From: Pseudomonas migulae
Lineage (GTDB): Bacteria > Pseudomonadota > Gammaproteobacteria > Pseudomonadales > Pseudomonadaceae
Assembly: GCF_024169315.1 (NCBI RefSeq)
Contig: NZ_JALJWR010000001.1
Location: 3,336,501 to 3,400,500 of the forward strand
Length of the DNA stretch: 64,000 bases
Reading direction: 5' to 3'
Part shown: piece by piece, positions 19,685 to 29,242 of the stretch
Numbering within the stretch: position 1 is the stretch's first letter
Layout of the letters: each line of letters opens with the position of its first letter
The notes under the pieces: generated by a model
The model's input: only the letters and a program-made list of their open reading frames with translations
What the model was told of the DNA's origin: nothing
Databases searched by the model: none
Position numbers and translations under genes: made by a program

Positions 19685-20425
19685 ATGCGCTGTCAACCAC
19701 GATACAAAGGACCGGTTTACATCTGGTTAAAAAACAAACAATCCTGTCTGCTCTGCGGCGAGATGGCGGATGAAGCGACGCCGATCTGCACGGCGTGTGA
19801 AACCGAACTGCCCTGGCTCGGCGATCAATGCCGGACCTGCGCCCTGCCCTTGCCCACGGCGGGCATGACCTGCGGCCAATGTTTGAAGGCGCCGCCGTCC
19901 TTCGAACAAGTGATCGCTCCGTGGACCTACAGTTTTCCGCTCGACAGTCTGATCACCCGCTTCAAGCACAGCGCGAAATGGCCGTTTGGTCGCCTGCTGG
20001 CCGAACTTCTCACTCAATCCCTGCAACATCGCTTCGATGAAGCGCTGGAACGGCCCGACGCGCTGGTCCCGGTTCCACTCGCGACCAAGCGTTTGCGTCA
20101 ACGGGGTTTCAACCAGGCTGCGATGCTGGCCCGCTGGTTGAGCATCAGCCTGGATATTCCCTGCGACGAACACCTGCTCAAGAGAATTCAGGACACCAGC
20201 GCGCAACAGGACCTGAAGGCCGATGCCCGTAAAAAGAACCTGCGTGACGCCTTCGCCCTGACACCCGATGCGTCGATCAAGGGGCGTCACCTGGCGCTGG
20301 TCGACGACGTGCTGACCACCGGCGCCACCGCCCAGGCCCTGGCGCGCCTGTTGATGGGTGCCGGCGCCTCGCGGGTCGATGTCTATTGCCTGGCGCGCAC
20401 GCCCAAACCCGGTGACAACACTTGA
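19685..20425 (+). CDS. comF: ComF family protein
   Basis: This 246-residue protein has an N-terminal zinc ribbon-like set of Cys pairs (CLLCG, CTAC, CRTC, CGQC) and a C-terminal phosphoribosyltransferase domain with the PRPP motif [13 protein letters not shown]. In naturally competent bacteria ComF helps DNA uptake; in Pseudomonas its role is not established. ATG 19685 is preceded by AAGGAAGAG. It is divergent from bioB, the standard neighbourhood in Pseudomonas. Confidence 0.92.
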   Translation: MRCQPRYKGPVYIWLKNKQSCLLCGEMADEATPICTACETELPWLGDQCRTCALPLPTAGMTCGQCLKAPPSFEQVIAPWTYSFPLDSLITRFKHSAKWPFGRLLAELLTQSLQHRFDEALERPDALVPVPLATKRLRQRGFNQAAMLARWLSISLDIPCDEHLLKRIQDTSAQQDLKADARKKNLRDAFALTPDASIKGRHLALVDDVLTTGATAQALARLLMGAGASRVDVYCLARTPKPGDNT

Positions 20426-20442
20426 CTTAAGCCAGGCACAAA

Positions 20443-20536
20443 CCTGTGGGAGCGGGCTTGCTCGCGAATGCGGACTGGCATTCAACAAATATCTCGACTG
20501 AGCTGACGCCTTCGCGAGCAAGCCCGCTCCCACAGG
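20443..20536. repeat. REP doublet (GGGCTTGCTCGCGA type)
   Basis: Inverted arms CCTGTGGGAGCGGGCTTGCT and complement between comF and the ModE-like gene. Confidence 0.85.
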
Positions 20537-20611
20537 GATTGCACATGACTTGACTCCCGCCGCCCTAGCCGCCAACGTCCTCACCATCGTCACCAGCCAA
20601 AGCGTCCCGTC

Positions 20612-21376
20612 ATGTCCCTGCCCACGTTGTTATCCCAGCACATCGTCCGTCGCCCGCAGCGCATCGCGTTGCTGCAGCACATCGCCGAGCAGGGCTCGAT
20701 CACCCGCGCCGCGAAAAGTGCGGGGCTGAGTTACAAAGCCGCGTGGGACGCCATCGACGAGTTGAACAACCTGGCGCAGAAACCGCTGGTGGAGCGCAGT
20801 GTCGGCGGCAAGGGCGGTGGTGGCGCGAAGCTGTCCAGCGAAGGAGAACGCGTGTTGCGCCTGTATCAAAAGCTGCAAACGCTGCAGGCTCAGGTGCTGG
20901 AGGCCGCCGAAGACGCCAGCGACCTGGACCTGCTCGGCCGCCTGATGCTCAGAACCAGTGCGCGCAATCAATTGCACGGCAAGGTCTTGGCGATTGAAGC
21001 TCAGGGGCGCAACGACCTGATTCGTCTTGAACTGGCCGAAGACCTGACCCTCGATGTGCAGATCACCCACGACAGCACCGTGCGCCTGGAGCTGGAGCCC
21101 GGCACCGAAGTCGTCGCCCTGATCAAGGCTGGCTGGCTCGACCTGCTGGCCATCGAAGACACTGCAACGCCCGGACACAATGACCTGACCGGGATCATCG
21201 AAGAAGTCCTCGACGCCGAAGACGGTCCCAGTGAAGTGCGCATCGGCCTGCCCAATGGCCAGACGCTGTGCGCGCTGGCCGAGCCGCTGCACCTGAAAAC
21301 GCTCGGCCTCGCTACCGATAAACCGGTGCGGGTGCAATTTGCGCCCTCCAACGTGTTGCTCGGTACACCGCTCTGA
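20612..21376 (+). CDS. modE: ModE-like molybdate-responsive regulator
   Basis: This 254-residue protein has an N-terminal winged HTH (residues about 15-95: ALLQHIAEQGSITRAAKSAG, then SYKAAWDAIDELN and a GGKGGGGAKLS wing) followed by two TOBE repeats (about 115-185 and 190-254, each with a SARNQ or LPNG-type molybdate loop). This is the full ModE layout. It represses or activates molybdate genes when oxyanion binds. No modABC genes are in the window. The start has no strong Shine-Dalgarno, but the N-terminus aligns well by eye. Confidence 0.85.
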   Translation: MSLPTLLSQHIVRRPQRIALLQHIAEQGSITRAAKSAGLSYKAAWDAIDELNNLAQKPLVERSVGGKGGGGAKLSSEGERVLRLYQKLQTLQAQVLEAAEDASDLDLLGRLMLRTSARNQLHGKVLAIEAQGRNDLIRLELAEDLTLDVQITHDSTVRLELEPGTEVVALIKAGWLDLLAIEDTATPGHNDLTGIIEEVLDAEDGPSEVRIGLPNGQTLCALAEPLHLKTLGLATDKPVRVQFAPSNVLLGTPL

Positions 21377-21383
21377 AACACAA

Positions 21384-21401
21384 GCGTCATTAACGCGCAT
21401 T
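21384..21401 (+). promoter_or_regulatory. Pho-box-like sequence before phoX
   Basis: Two heptamers 11 bp apart, GCGTCAT-TAAC-GCGCATT, resemble the pho box (CTGTCAT-N4-CTGTCAT). They end 33 nt before the phoX start, consistent with PhoB control, though the match is imperfect. Confidence 0.45.
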
Positions 21402-21434
21402 AAGGTGACTGCAAAAACCCGCAGGGAGCCTGAT

Positions 21435-23336
21435 GTGAGCCTATTAGAAGACAACCAAAACACCGACCTCGAGAACATGGTCGGCCTCAGCCGTCGTGGC
21501 TTCATCAGCGCGGGCGCCCTGTGCGGTGCAGCGATGTTCCTCGGCGGTAACCTGTTGAGCCGCAGCGTGCTCGCGGCCAGCGTCAGCGCTGGCAACAGCA
21601 AACTGTTGGGTTTTGACAGCATCCCCGCCGCCACCAGCGACGCCATTACCCTGCCGCCGGGCTACAAGTCTTCGGTGCTGATCAGCTGGGGCCAGCCGTT
21701 GCAAAAGAACGGTCCGGCGTTCGACCCGAGCGGTAATGGCAGTGCCGAGCAGCAGGAAGTGCAATTCGGCGACAACAACGACGGCATGAGCCTGTTCGAG
21801 TTTCCGGGTGAAAAAGATCGCGCGCTGATGGCGATCAACAACGAATACACCAACTACCGCTACCTCTACCCGCACGGCGGCATGCCGCAATCGAAGGAAG
21901 AAGTGCGCAAGGCATTGGCCTGCGAAGGCGTGTCGGTGATCGAAGTGCAGCGCAAGAACGGCCATTGGCAGTTCGTCCAGGGTTCGCGCTACAACCGCCG
22001 CATTCACGGTAACGCGCCGATCAGCCTCAGCGGTCCCGCGGCCGGCCATGACCTGTTGAAAACCAGCGCCGACCCACACGGCAAGAACGTGCTCGGCACC
22101 TTCCAGAACTGCGCCAACGGCAAGACGCCGTGGGGCACCTACCTGACCTGCGAAGAGAACTTCACCGACTGCTTCGGCAGCAGCAATGCCGAACAGAAGT
22201 TTGACGCCGCGCAGAAGCGCTACGGTGTGGTCGCGGCCAGCAAAGAGATCAACTGGCACCCGCACGACGAGCGTTTCGACCTGGCGAAAAACCCCAACGA
22301 ACTCAACCGTCACGGCTGGGTGGTGGAAATCGACCCGTTCGATCCGCAGTCGACCCCGGTCAAGCGCACCGCGCTAGGCCGTTTCAAACATGAAAACGCG
22401 GCCCTGGCCGAGACCCACGACGGCCACGCCGTGGTGTACATGGGCGACGATGAGCGCGGTGAATTCATCTACAAATTCGTCAGCCGCGACAAGATCAACC
22501 ACAAAAACCCGAAAGCCAATCGCGACCTGCTGGACCACGGCACCTTGTACGTGGCGCGTTTTGACGCGGGCGACGGCAACGGCGATCACCCGAAAGGCCA
22601 GGGCGAGTGGATCGAACTGACCCACGGTAAAAACGGCATCGACGCCAGCAGCGGTTTTGCCAGTCAGGCTGAAGTGCTGATTCACGCGCGCCTCGCGGCC
22701 ACGGTGGTGAAAGCCACGCGCATGGACCGTCCGGAATGGATCGTCGTCAGCCCCAAGGATGGCCAGGTCTATTGCACGCTGACCAACAACGCCAAGCGCG
22801 GTGAAGACGGTCAACCGGTGGGCGGGCCCAACCCTCGCGAGAAGAACGTGTACGGGCAGATTCTGCGTTGGCGCACCGACCGTGATGATCACGGTTCGAA
22901 AAGCTTTGCCTGGGATTTGTTTGTGGTCGCCGGCAACCCGGGCGTCCACGCGGGCACGCCAAAAGGTGGCTCGTCGAACATCACGCCACAGAACATGTTC
23001 AACAGCCCGGACGGCCTGGGTTTCGACAAGGCCGGACGGTTGTGGATTCTGACCGATGGCGACTCGAGCAACGCCGGTGATTTTGCCGGCATGGGCAATA
23101 ACCAGATGCTCTGCGCCGACCCGGTGACCGGAGAGATCCGCCGCTTCATGGTCGGGCCGATTGGTTGCGAGGTGACGGGAATCAGCTTCTCGCCGGATCA
23201 GAAGACGCTGTTTGTCGGGATTCAGCATCCGGGGGAAAACGGTGGGTCGACGTTCCCAGAGCATTTGCCGAATGGCAAGCCGCGGTCTTCGGTGATGACG
23301 ATTTCCCGTGAGGATGGCGGGATCGTCGGCGCCTGA
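21435..23336 (+). CDS. phoX: PhoX family alkaline phosphatase
   Basis: This 633-residue protein is a Tat-exported, calcium/iron-dependent phosphatase of the PhoX (DUF839) family that releases phosphate from organic esters. A Tat signal is visible: Arg20-Arg21 in LSRRGFIS followed by a hydrophobic stretch to AASV. Family motifs include a RYNRRIHGN loop, TCEENFTDCFG with the conserved Cys, GRFKHENAA and SSNAGDF. GTG 21435 has GGGAG about 7 nt upstream; an in-frame extension into the previous gene was rejected. A Pho-box-like site lies just upstream. Confidence 0.95.
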   Translation: MSLLEDNQNTDLENMVGLSRRGFISAGALCGAAMFLGGNLLSRSVLAASVSAGNSKLLGFDSIPAATSDAITLPPGYKSSVLISWGQPLQKNGPAFDPSGNGSAEQQEVQFGDNNDGMSLFEFPGEKDRALMAINNEYTNYRYLYPHGGMPQSKEEVRKALACEGVSVIEVQRKNGHWQFVQGSRYNRRIHGNAPISLSGPAAGHDLLKTSADPHGKNVLGTFQNCANGKTPWGTYLTCEENFTDCFGSSNAEQKFDAAQKRYGVVAASKEINWHPHDERFDLAKNPNELNRHGWVVEIDPFDPQSTPVKRTALGRFKHENAALAETHDGHAVVYMGDDERGEFIYKFVSRDKINHKNPKANRDLLDHGTLYVARFDAGDGNGDHPKGQGEWIELTHGKNGIDASSGFASQAEVLIHARLAATVVKATRMDRPEWIVVSPKDGQVYCTLTNNAKRGEDGQPVGGPNPREKNVYGQILRWRTDRDDHGSKSFAWDLFVVAGNPGVHAGTPKGGSSNITPQNMFNSPDGLGFDKAGRLWILTDGDSSNAGDFAGMGNNQMLCADPVTGEIRRFMVGPIGCEVTGISFSPDQKTLFVGIQHPGENGGSTFPEHLPNGKPRSSVMTISREDGGIVGA

Positions 23337-23342
23337 TAGGGC

Positions 23343-23414
23343 CTCTTCGCGGGCAAGCCTCGCTCCTACAAGGAATCTGCATACATCCTGTAGGAGCGAG
23401 GCTTGCCCGCGAAG
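23343..23414. repeat. REP doublet
   Basis: Inverted CTTCGCGGGCAAGCCTCGCT arms between phoX and srkA. Confidence 0.85.
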
Positions 23415-23519
23415 ACGTCAGCTCAAACAACACTCATCTCAAGCCCAACCACTATAGAAGCCCCGTCTGCGCTACCATGCTTGGCCGGACGCGGCAGCCT
23501 GCTGCGCGCAGGAGTCAGC

Positions 23520-24494
23520 ATGGCCCACCCGTTTGCAACCCTCACCCCAGACCTCGTGCTCGATGCCGTCGAAAGCATCGGCTTTCTCAGCGACGCGCGC
23601 ATCCTGGCGCTCAACAGCTACGAAAACCGCGTCTATCAGGTCGGCATCGAAGACTCCGAGCCGCTGATCGCCAAGTTCTACCGCCCGCAGCGCTGGACCA
23701 ACGAAGCGATTCTCGAAGAGCATCAGTTCACCTTTGAACTCGCCGAGTGCGACGTACCGGTGGTGGCGCCGATGATTCACAACGGTGCCAGCCTGCACGA
23801 ACACAACGGTTTCCGTTTCACCCTGTTCCCTCGCCGCGGCGGCCGCGCGCCGGAGCCGGGAAATCTCGATCAGCTGTATCGCCTTGGCCAACTGCTCGGC
23901 CGCCTGCATGCCGTGGGCTCGACAAAACCCTTCGAGCACCGCGAAGCGCTGGGCGTGAAGAACTTCGGTCACGATTCGCTGACGACGCTGCTCGAAGGCA
24001 ATTTCATTCCCAAAAGCCTGCTGCCGGCCTACGAGTCCGTGGCCCGCGACCTGCTCAAGCGTGTGGAAGACGTCTACAACGTCACGCCGCACCAGAACAT
24101 CCGCATGCACGGTGATTGCCATCCCGGCAACATGATGTGCCGCGACGAAATGTTCCACATCGTCGACCTCGACGACTGCCGCATGGGCCCGGCGGTGCAG
24201 GACATCTGGATGATGCTCGCCGGCGATCGTCAGGAATGTCTGGGCCAACTGTCGGAATTGATGGACGGCTATAACGAATTTCACGACTTCGACCCGCGGG
24301 AACTGGCGCTGATCGAGCCGCTGCGCGCATTGCGCCTGATGCACTACAGCGCCTGGCTCGCCCGCCGCTGGGACGACCCGGCGTTCCCGCACAGTTTTCC
24401 GTGGTTCGGGACCGAGCGGTACTGGGGGGATCAGGTGTTGGCGTTGCGTGAGCAACTGGCTGCGCTCAACGAAGAACCCCTCAAACTCTTCTGA
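23520..24494 (+). CDS. srkA: Stress response kinase SrkA (YihE)
   Basis: This 324-residue APH-fold Ser/Thr kinase has the YihE start pattern (LALNSYENRVYQVG), the catalytic loop HGDCHPGNMM and the metal-binding IVDLDDC. In E. coli SrkA counters MazEF-linked and Cpx-linked death under stress. ATG 23520 is supported by GGAG at 23511-23514. It stands alone between two REP doublets. Confidence 0.93.
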   Translation: MAHPFATLTPDLVLDAVESIGFLSDARILALNSYENRVYQVGIEDSEPLIAKFYRPQRWTNEAILEEHQFTFELAECDVPVVAPMIHNGASLHEHNGFRFTLFPRRGGRAPEPGNLDQLYRLGQLLGRLHAVGSTKPFEHREALGVKNFGHDSLTTLLEGNFIPKSLLPAYESVARDLLKRVEDVYNVTPHQNIRMHGDCHPGNMMCRDEMFHIVDLDDCRMGPAVQDIWMMLAGDRQECLGQLSELMDGYNEFHDFDPRELALIEPLRALRLMHYSAWLARRWDDPAFPHSFPWFGTERYWGDQVLALREQLAALNEEPLKLF

Positions 24495-24506
24495 CCACCG
24501 CTATCC

Positions 24507-24602
24507 CCTGTAGGAGCGAGGCTTGCCCGCGAAGAACGATAACGCGGTCAGCCTGATACACCGCGTTATCGTTCTTCGCGGGCAAGCCTCGCGCCTACAA
24601 GG
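24507..24602. repeat. Long REPIN palindrome
   Basis: REP arms continue inward with a further inverted AAGAACGATAACGCGGT / ACCGCGTTATCGTTCTT, making a near-perfect palindrome of about 95 bp. The same inner block follows the REP arm at 32702-32720. Confidence 0.9.
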
Positions 24603-24670
24603 GATCAGCACATAGCAAGAAATATCCTTACAATCCCCTTTTTAGTTAGCTGCCTAAGCAAGGATTCTGC

Positions 24671-25558
24671 ATGCAAGCCGCCAACCCGCGTCGCGGGTAC
24701 ATCCTGGGCCTGAGTGCCTACATCATCTGGGGTCTGTTCCCGATCTACTTCAAAGCCATCGCCAACGTGCCCGCCGTGGAGATCATCATCCACCGCGTGC
24801 TCTGGTCTGCGCTGTTCGGTGCCTTGCTGCTGATGGTGTGGAAGCATCCGGGCTGGTGGCGCGAGTTGCGTGACAACCCGAAACGGCTGGCGATCCTCGC
24901 GCTGAGCGGCACGCTGATCGCGGCCAACTGGTTGACGTATGTCTGGTCGGTGAACAACGGGCGCATGCTCGAAGCCAGCCTCGGCTACTACATCAACCCG
25001 CTGGTGAACGTGTTGCTGGGCATGTTGATCCTCGGCGAACGGCTGCGGCGCATGCAGTGGATCGCCGTGGGTCTGGCCGCGGTCGGTGTGGCGCAGCAGG
25101 TGTGGCAAGTCGGCAGCCTGCCATGGGTATCGCTGATGCTGGCGCTGACGTTTGGCTTCTATGGTCTGATCCGCAAGCAGGCGCCGGTCAAGGCGCTACC
25201 GGGACTGGTGGTGGAAACCTGGATGTTGGTGCCGATTGCCGTGGCCTGGCTGCTATTCAATCAGACGGCCATGAGCGCTCAGCCCGAGTTCTGGACGACT
25301 ACCGAAGCCTGGTGGCTGGTTGCCGCCGGACCGGTGACGCTGGTGCCGCTGGTGTGTTTCAACGCCGCCGCACGGCATTTGCCCTACACCACGTTGGGAT
25401 TTCTCCAGTACCTGGCGCCGACATTGGTGCTGTTGCAAGCCGTGCTGCTGTTTGGCGAACACTTGTCGTCCAGCACACTGGTGGCGTTTATCTTTATCTG
25501 GACCGGGCTGGCGGTCTACAGCGTCGATGCGTGGATAAGTCTGCGCCGTCGTAGCTGA
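24671..25558 (+). CDS. rarD: RarD family EamA transporter
   Basis: This 295-residue inner-membrane protein has about ten hydrophobic helices in two EamA repeats (RarD subfamily: GYILGLSAYIIWGLFPIYFK start, IIIHRVLWS, SLGYYINPLVNVLLG). The substrate is unknown; E. coli RarD is linked to chloramphenicol sensitivity. ATG 24671 has AAGGA 7-10 nt upstream. An imperfect TTAG-type dyad (24642-24657) lies in the promoter region, possibly a MarR-like site. A 9-bp hairpin (25581-25603) follows the stop. Confidence 0.92.
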   Translation: MQAANPRRGYILGLSAYIIWGLFPIYFKAIANVPAVEIIIHRVLWSALFGALLLMVWKHPGWWRELRDNPKRLAILALSGTLIAANWLTYVWSVNNGRMLEASLGYYINPLVNVLLGMLILGERLRRMQWIAVGLAAVGVAQQVWQVGSLPWVSLMLALTFGFYGLIRKQAPVKALPGLVVETWMLVPIAVAWLLFNQTAMSAQPEFWTTTEAWWLVAAGPVTLVPLVCFNAAARHLPYTTLGFLQYLAPTLVLLQAVLLFGEHLSSSTLVAFIFIWTGLAVYSVDAWISLRRRS

Positions 25559-25580
25559 TCAAAAATCGTACGAACCTCTA

Positions 25581-25603
25581 CAGGCCACGTAGTTCGTGGC
25601 CTG
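25581..25603 (+). terminator. Hairpin after rarD
   Basis: Perfect 9-bp stem CAGGCCACG/CGTGGCCTG with loop TAGTT, 23 nt after the rarD stop. There is no U-tract, so termination is uncertain. Confidence 0.45.
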
Positions 25604-25621
25604 CATCGATCCTTCCCAAGG

Positions 25622-25768
25622 TTATCCACAGCGTGATCCCCGGCGTTTGTGCGCAACTTGTTGAATCTGATGGTTTTTTGATCAGTTGCTGAAGAAGCCC
25701 AGCCGGCGTGGGCTGGCGGGCTGTCTCTACAGGTTATCCACAGGCAGGTGCACGTATAACTTGGATAA
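25622..25768. other. DnaA-box cluster
   Basis: Two perfect TTATCCACA boxes in the same orientation (25622-25630 and 25734-25742), plus TTATCCAAG on the minus strand (25760-25768, one mismatch), lie in a 215-bp gene-free gap. Confidence 0.55.
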
Positions 25769-25773
25769 CCCTG

Positions 25774-26292
25774 TCAGGGTTCGCTGCGCAAGACCAACTC
25801 CACCATCAAATCATCCGCCAGGGTTTCCAGGCGCGACTGCAACACATCCAAAGACAGGGTCAGCGGCACGGCGAGGATCGCTTCGGCGTGGAACAGCGGC
25901 TCGCTGCTCATCGGCGCCGGGCGTACTTCGGTGACCAGCCGTTCCAGATTGACCCCCTGCTCACTCAACAGACGCGTGATGTCGCGCACGATCCCGGGGC
26001 GATCATTGCCTACCAGTTCCATGGCAATCGGTTTCCAGGTGCAGGATTGTTCGATGCCGCTTTCGGCAATCAGCACGCGAATGCCATGGGCCGACAACGC
26101 CTGCAGGGCATCGACCAATTTCTCGTAGGCCTCGGCCGGCACGCCCACCCGAAGAATCCCGGCGAACTGCCCGGCCATGCGTGACATGCGGCTTTCCAGC
26201 CAGTTGCCGCCGTGCTCGGCAATGCACTGGGCGATGCGCTCGACCTGCCCAGGTTTGTCCGGTGCGAAAACAGTGAGTACGAGGTGGTCCAT
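25774..26292 (-). CDS. GcvR-like tandem ACT-domain protein
   Basis: This 172-residue protein consists of two ACT domains (about 3-80 and 88-170, the second starting MELVGNDRPGIVRDIT) without an enzyme part, as in GcvR, the glycine-responsive partner of the GcvA regulator. The first domain begins LTVFAPDKPGQVERIA. AGAGGG is 8 nt before ATG 26292. It is convergent with rarD. Given the glycine and betaine genes elsewhere in the window a glycine sensor role is plausible, but the effector is unproven. Confidence 0.85.
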   Translation of the reverse strand: MDHLVLTVFAPDKPGQVERIAQCIAEHGGNWLESRMSRMAGQFAGILRVGVPAEAYEKLVDALQALSAHGIRVLIAESGIEQSCTWKPIAMELVGNDRPGIVRDITRLLSEQGVNLERLVTEVRPAPMSSEPLFHAEAILAVPLTLSLDVLQSRLETLADDLMVELVLRSEP

Positions 26293-26398
26293 GGCGCAGC
26301 CCTCTGGTCATGACTTTTGTTATAGAAAGGCAAGTATAGGCAAGGGTTGACCGATGCTTTGGGCAGACCCGGACTCAATGTCGTCCGGACTGGCCTCA

Positions 26399-26465
26399 TC
26401 GTGGGCAAGCCCGCTCCCACAAGGTCCTGCGCGATCCCTGTGGGAGCGGGCTTGCCCGCGAATGG
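26399..26465. repeat. REP doublet
   Basis: Inverted GTGGGCAAGCCCGCTCCCAC and complement between the GcvR-like gene and glcB. Confidence 0.85.
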
Positions 26466-26630
26466 GACACCGCCGATCTATCTGAAAAAACAAATCGTGT
26501 ACAACTTCTTATATTTAACTGGAACAATCTCATACTTTTTTGAGAACATCCCTATCCCCGGCGTGACTGCAATGCGTCACGGGGTCGCAGAACGACGTAA
26601 TTAGTCTAATTTTCACAACCGCAATTGATC

Positions 26631-26658
26631 ATGTAGTATGCCGCAGCGCGCACTACAT
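26631..26658. promoter_or_regulatory. Operator-like dyad upstream of glcB
   Basis: Perfect 7-bp arms ATGTAGT and ACTACAT with a 14-bp spacer, about 200 nt before the glcB start. The regulator is not identified. Confidence 0.4.
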
Positions 26659-26860
26659 AACGTTGGATCGATGTCTGCCACAGGCGCGGTCGCAGCCCTG
26701 AAAGCCCTATCAGCAAGGCCTCAACGCCGTTGATCGGTTCCATCCCAGCCGCCCGAAATGGCATGTACTGGTGGAAGGGGTTTGTGGTTTAAATAGCCAA
26801 GGCTTCATTGTTAATTTGAAGAGCTGAAAAGCGAAATAGCTGAGCAGAGTGAGGCAAGCA

Positions 26861-29038
26861 ATGACTGAACACGTTCAAGTCGGTGGCCTGCAGGTCGCCA
26901 AAGTCCTGTTCGACTTCGTGAACAACGAAGCCATTCCCGGAACCGGCCTCACCGCCGACAAATTCTGGGCCGGTGCCGACAAGGTCATTCACGACCTGGC
27001 GCCGAAGAACAAAGCCCTACTCGCCAAACGCGATGATTTCCAGGCTCGTATCGATGGCTGGCACCAAGCGCGTGCCGGTCAGGCGCACGATGCCGTGGCC
27101 TATAAAGCCTTCCTGCAAGACATCGGTTATCTGCTGCCAGAAGCGGCCGATTTCCAGGCAACGACGCAAAACGTCGATGAAGAAATCGCCCGCATGGCCG
27201 GTCCACAGCTCGTGGTGCCGGTGATGAACGCCCGCTTCGCGCTCAACGCTTCGAATGCCCGCTGGGGTTCGCTGTACGACGCGCTCTACGGCACCGACGC
27301 CATCAGCGAAGCTGACGGCGCGGAAAAAGGCAAAGGCTACAACAAGGTTCGCGGCGACAAGGTCATCGCCTTCGCCCGTGCCTTCCTCGACGAAGCCGCG
27401 CCATTGGCTGCTGGCTCCCACGTCGACTCCACCGGCTACAAGATCGTTGACGGCAAACTGGTGGTCGCCCTTAAAGGCGGCAGCAACAGCGGCCTGCGCA
27501 ATGATGCCCAACTGATCGGCTTCCATGGCGATGCAGCGGCACCGACCGCGATCCTGTTGAAGAACAACGGCCTGCACTTCGAAATCCAGGTCGACGCCAG
27601 CACCCCGGTCGGCCAGACCGACGCGGCCGGCGTCAAAGACATCCTGATGGAAGCTGCACTGACCACCATCATGGACTGCGAAGACTCCGTCGCCGCCGTC
27701 GATGCCGATGACAAAGTGGTGATCTACCGCAACTGGCTCGGCCTGATGAAGGGCGATCTGTCGGAAGAAGTCTCCAAGGGCGGTCAGACCTTTACCCGCA
27801 CCATGAACGCCGACCGCACCTACACCGGTGTCGATGGCAAGGAACTGAGCCTGCACGGTCGTTCGCTGTTGTTCGTGCGCAACGTGGGTCACCTGATGAC
27901 CATCGATGCGATTCTCGATAAAGACGGCAACGAAGTGCCGGAAGGCATTCTTGATGGCCTGGTGACCAGCCTCGCAGCGACCCACAGCCTCAACGGCAAC
28001 AACTCGCGCAAGAACAGCCGTACCGGCTCGGTCTACATCGTGAAGCCGAAGATGCACGGCCCGGAAGAAGCCGCGTTCACCAACGAGCTGTTTGGCCGTG
28101 TCGAAGAAGTGCTCGGTCTGCCGCGCAACACCCTGAAAGTCGGGATCATGGACGAGGAGCGCCGCACCACGGTCAACCTCAAGGCGTGCATCAAGGCCGC
28201 CAGCGAGCGCGTGGTGTTCATCAACACCGGCTTCCTCGACCGTACCGGCGATGAAATCCACACCTCCATGGAAGCCGGCCCGATGGTGCGCAAGGCCGAC
28301 ATGAAGGCTGAGAAGTGGATCGGCGCCTACGAGAACTGGAACGTCGATATCGGTTTGAGCACCGGCCTGCAAGGTCGCGCGCAGATCGGTAAAGGCATGT
28401 GGGCGATGCCCGACCTGATGGCGGCGATGCTGGAGCAGAAAATCGCTCACCCGCTGGCCGGCGCCAACACGGCCTGGGTTCCATCACCAACCGCCGCGGC
28501 GTTGCACGCATTGCATTACCACAAGGTCGATGTGTTCGCCCGCCAGGCCGAACTGGCCAAACGTGCGCGCGCTTCGGTGGACGACATCCTGACCATCCCC
28601 CTGGCGGTGAACCCGCAGTGGACGGCGGAACAGATCAAGAACGAACTGGACAACAACGCCCAGGGCATTCTCGGTTATGTAGTGCGCTGGATCGACCAGG
28701 GTGTTGGCTGCTCGAAAGTGCCGGACATCAACGACGTCGGCCTGATGGAAGACCGTGCCACGCTGCGGATTTCCAGCCAGCACATCGCCAACTGGCTGCG
28801 CCACGGTATCGTCACTGAAGACCAAGTGATGGAAAGCCTCAAGCGCATGGCGCCGGTGGTTGACCGTCAGAACGCCAACGACGCGCTGTACCGCCCGCTG
28901 GCACCGGATTTCGACAGCAACATCGCCTTCCAGGCGGCGGTCGAACTGGTGGTCGAAGGCACCAAACAGCCGAACGGCTACACCGAGCCGGTGCTGCACC
29001 GTCGTCGTCGCGAGTTCAAGGCTGCGAATGGCCTGTAA
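26861..29038 (+). CDS. glcB: Malate synthase G
   Basis: This 725-residue protein is full length for the G isoform, which condenses glyoxylate with acetyl-CoA to malate in the glyoxylate shunt or glycolate use. Visible motifs are [18 protein letters not shown] (Mg/glyoxylate loop), FVRNVGHLM, the IMDEERRTT strand and a C-terminal [17 protein letters not shown] 26861 has GAGG 7 nt upstream. It forms its own unit, closed by a strong terminator. Confidence 0.98.
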   Translation: MTEHVQVGGLQVAKVLFDFVNNEAIPGTGLTADKFWAGADKVIHDLAPKNKALLAKRDDFQARIDGWHQARAGQAHDAVAYKAFLQDIGYLLPEAADFQATTQNVDEEIARMAGPQLVVPVMNARFALNASNARWGSLYDALYGTDAISEADGAEKGKGYNKVRGDKVIAFARAFLDEAAPLAAGSHVDSTGYKIVDGKLVVALKGGSNSGLRNDAQLIGFHGDAAAPTAILLKNNGLHFEIQVDASTPVGQTDAAGVKDILMEAALTTIMDCEDSVAAVDADDKVVIYRNWLGLMKGDLSEEVSKGGQTFTRTMNADRTYTGVDGKELSLHGRSLLFVRNVGHLMTIDAILDKDGNEVPEGILDGLVTSLAATHSLNGNNSRKNSRTGSVYIVKPKMHGPEEAAFTNELFGRVEEVLGLPRNTLKVGIMDEERRTTVNLKACIKAASERVVFINTGFLDRTGDEIHTSMEAGPMVRKADMKAEKWIGAYENWNVDIGLSTGLQGRAQIGKGMWAMPDLMAAMLEQKIAHPLAGANTAWVPSPTAAALHALHYHKVDVFARQAELAKRARASVDDILTIPLAVNPQWTAEQIKNELDNNAQGILGYVVRWIDQGVGCSKVPDINDVGLMEDRATLRISSQHIANWLRHGIVTEDQVMESLKRMAPVVDRQNANDALYRPLAPDFDSNIAFQAAVELVVEGTKQPNGYTEPVLHRRRREFKAANGL

Positions 29039-29056
29039 CTGAGCGGTGATGCTGGA

Positions 29057-29094
29057 CAAAAAAAGGCCCTGATCTTCGGATCAGGGCCTTTTTT
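29057..29094. terminator. Strong bidirectional terminator after glcB
   Basis: Stem AAGGCCCTGATC/GATCAGGGCCTT with a TTCG tetraloop (29063-29090), flanked by A- and T-runs on both sides. Confidence 0.93.
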
Positions 29095-29116
29095 GTTCAC
29101 TTGATATCGGCAGTGC

Positions 29117-29215
29117 GGCCTTCGCGGGCAAGCCACGCTCCCACAGGGTTTTGTGTCGAATGGAAATTCTGAATACGACACAAAACCCTGTGGGAGCTGG
29201 CTTGCCAGCGAAGGC
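29117..29215. repeat. REP doublet with extended inner arms
   Basis: REP arms plus inner CACAGGGTTTTGTGTCG and complement make a 99-bp palindrome. One arm uses the variant GGCTTGCCAGCGA. Confidence 0.88.
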
Positions 29216-29242
29216 GATCAAACAGGCAACCTATAACCTGGA

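Larger units (their letters stand above)
26293..26860. other. 568-bp gap: REP plus long glcB leader/promoter
   Basis: This divergent gap holds a REP doublet (26399-26465), an AT-rich stretch (26485-26545), a GTGAC/GTCAC dyad (26564-26580), the ATGTAGT/ACTACAT dyad (26631-26658) and a TCAACG/CGTTGA stem (26721-26733). No ORF of merit was seen. It is unusually long for a glcB upstream region. Confidence 0.6.

Noticed and set aside
26466..26860. A riboswitch in the glcB leader
   Set aside because: Several dyads exist, but no known riboswitch core could be matched by eye.
27017..28450. A 477-codon frame antisense to glcB
   Set aside because: Same cause: long open frames arise opposite high-GC genes. 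Malate synthase on the sense strand is intact.
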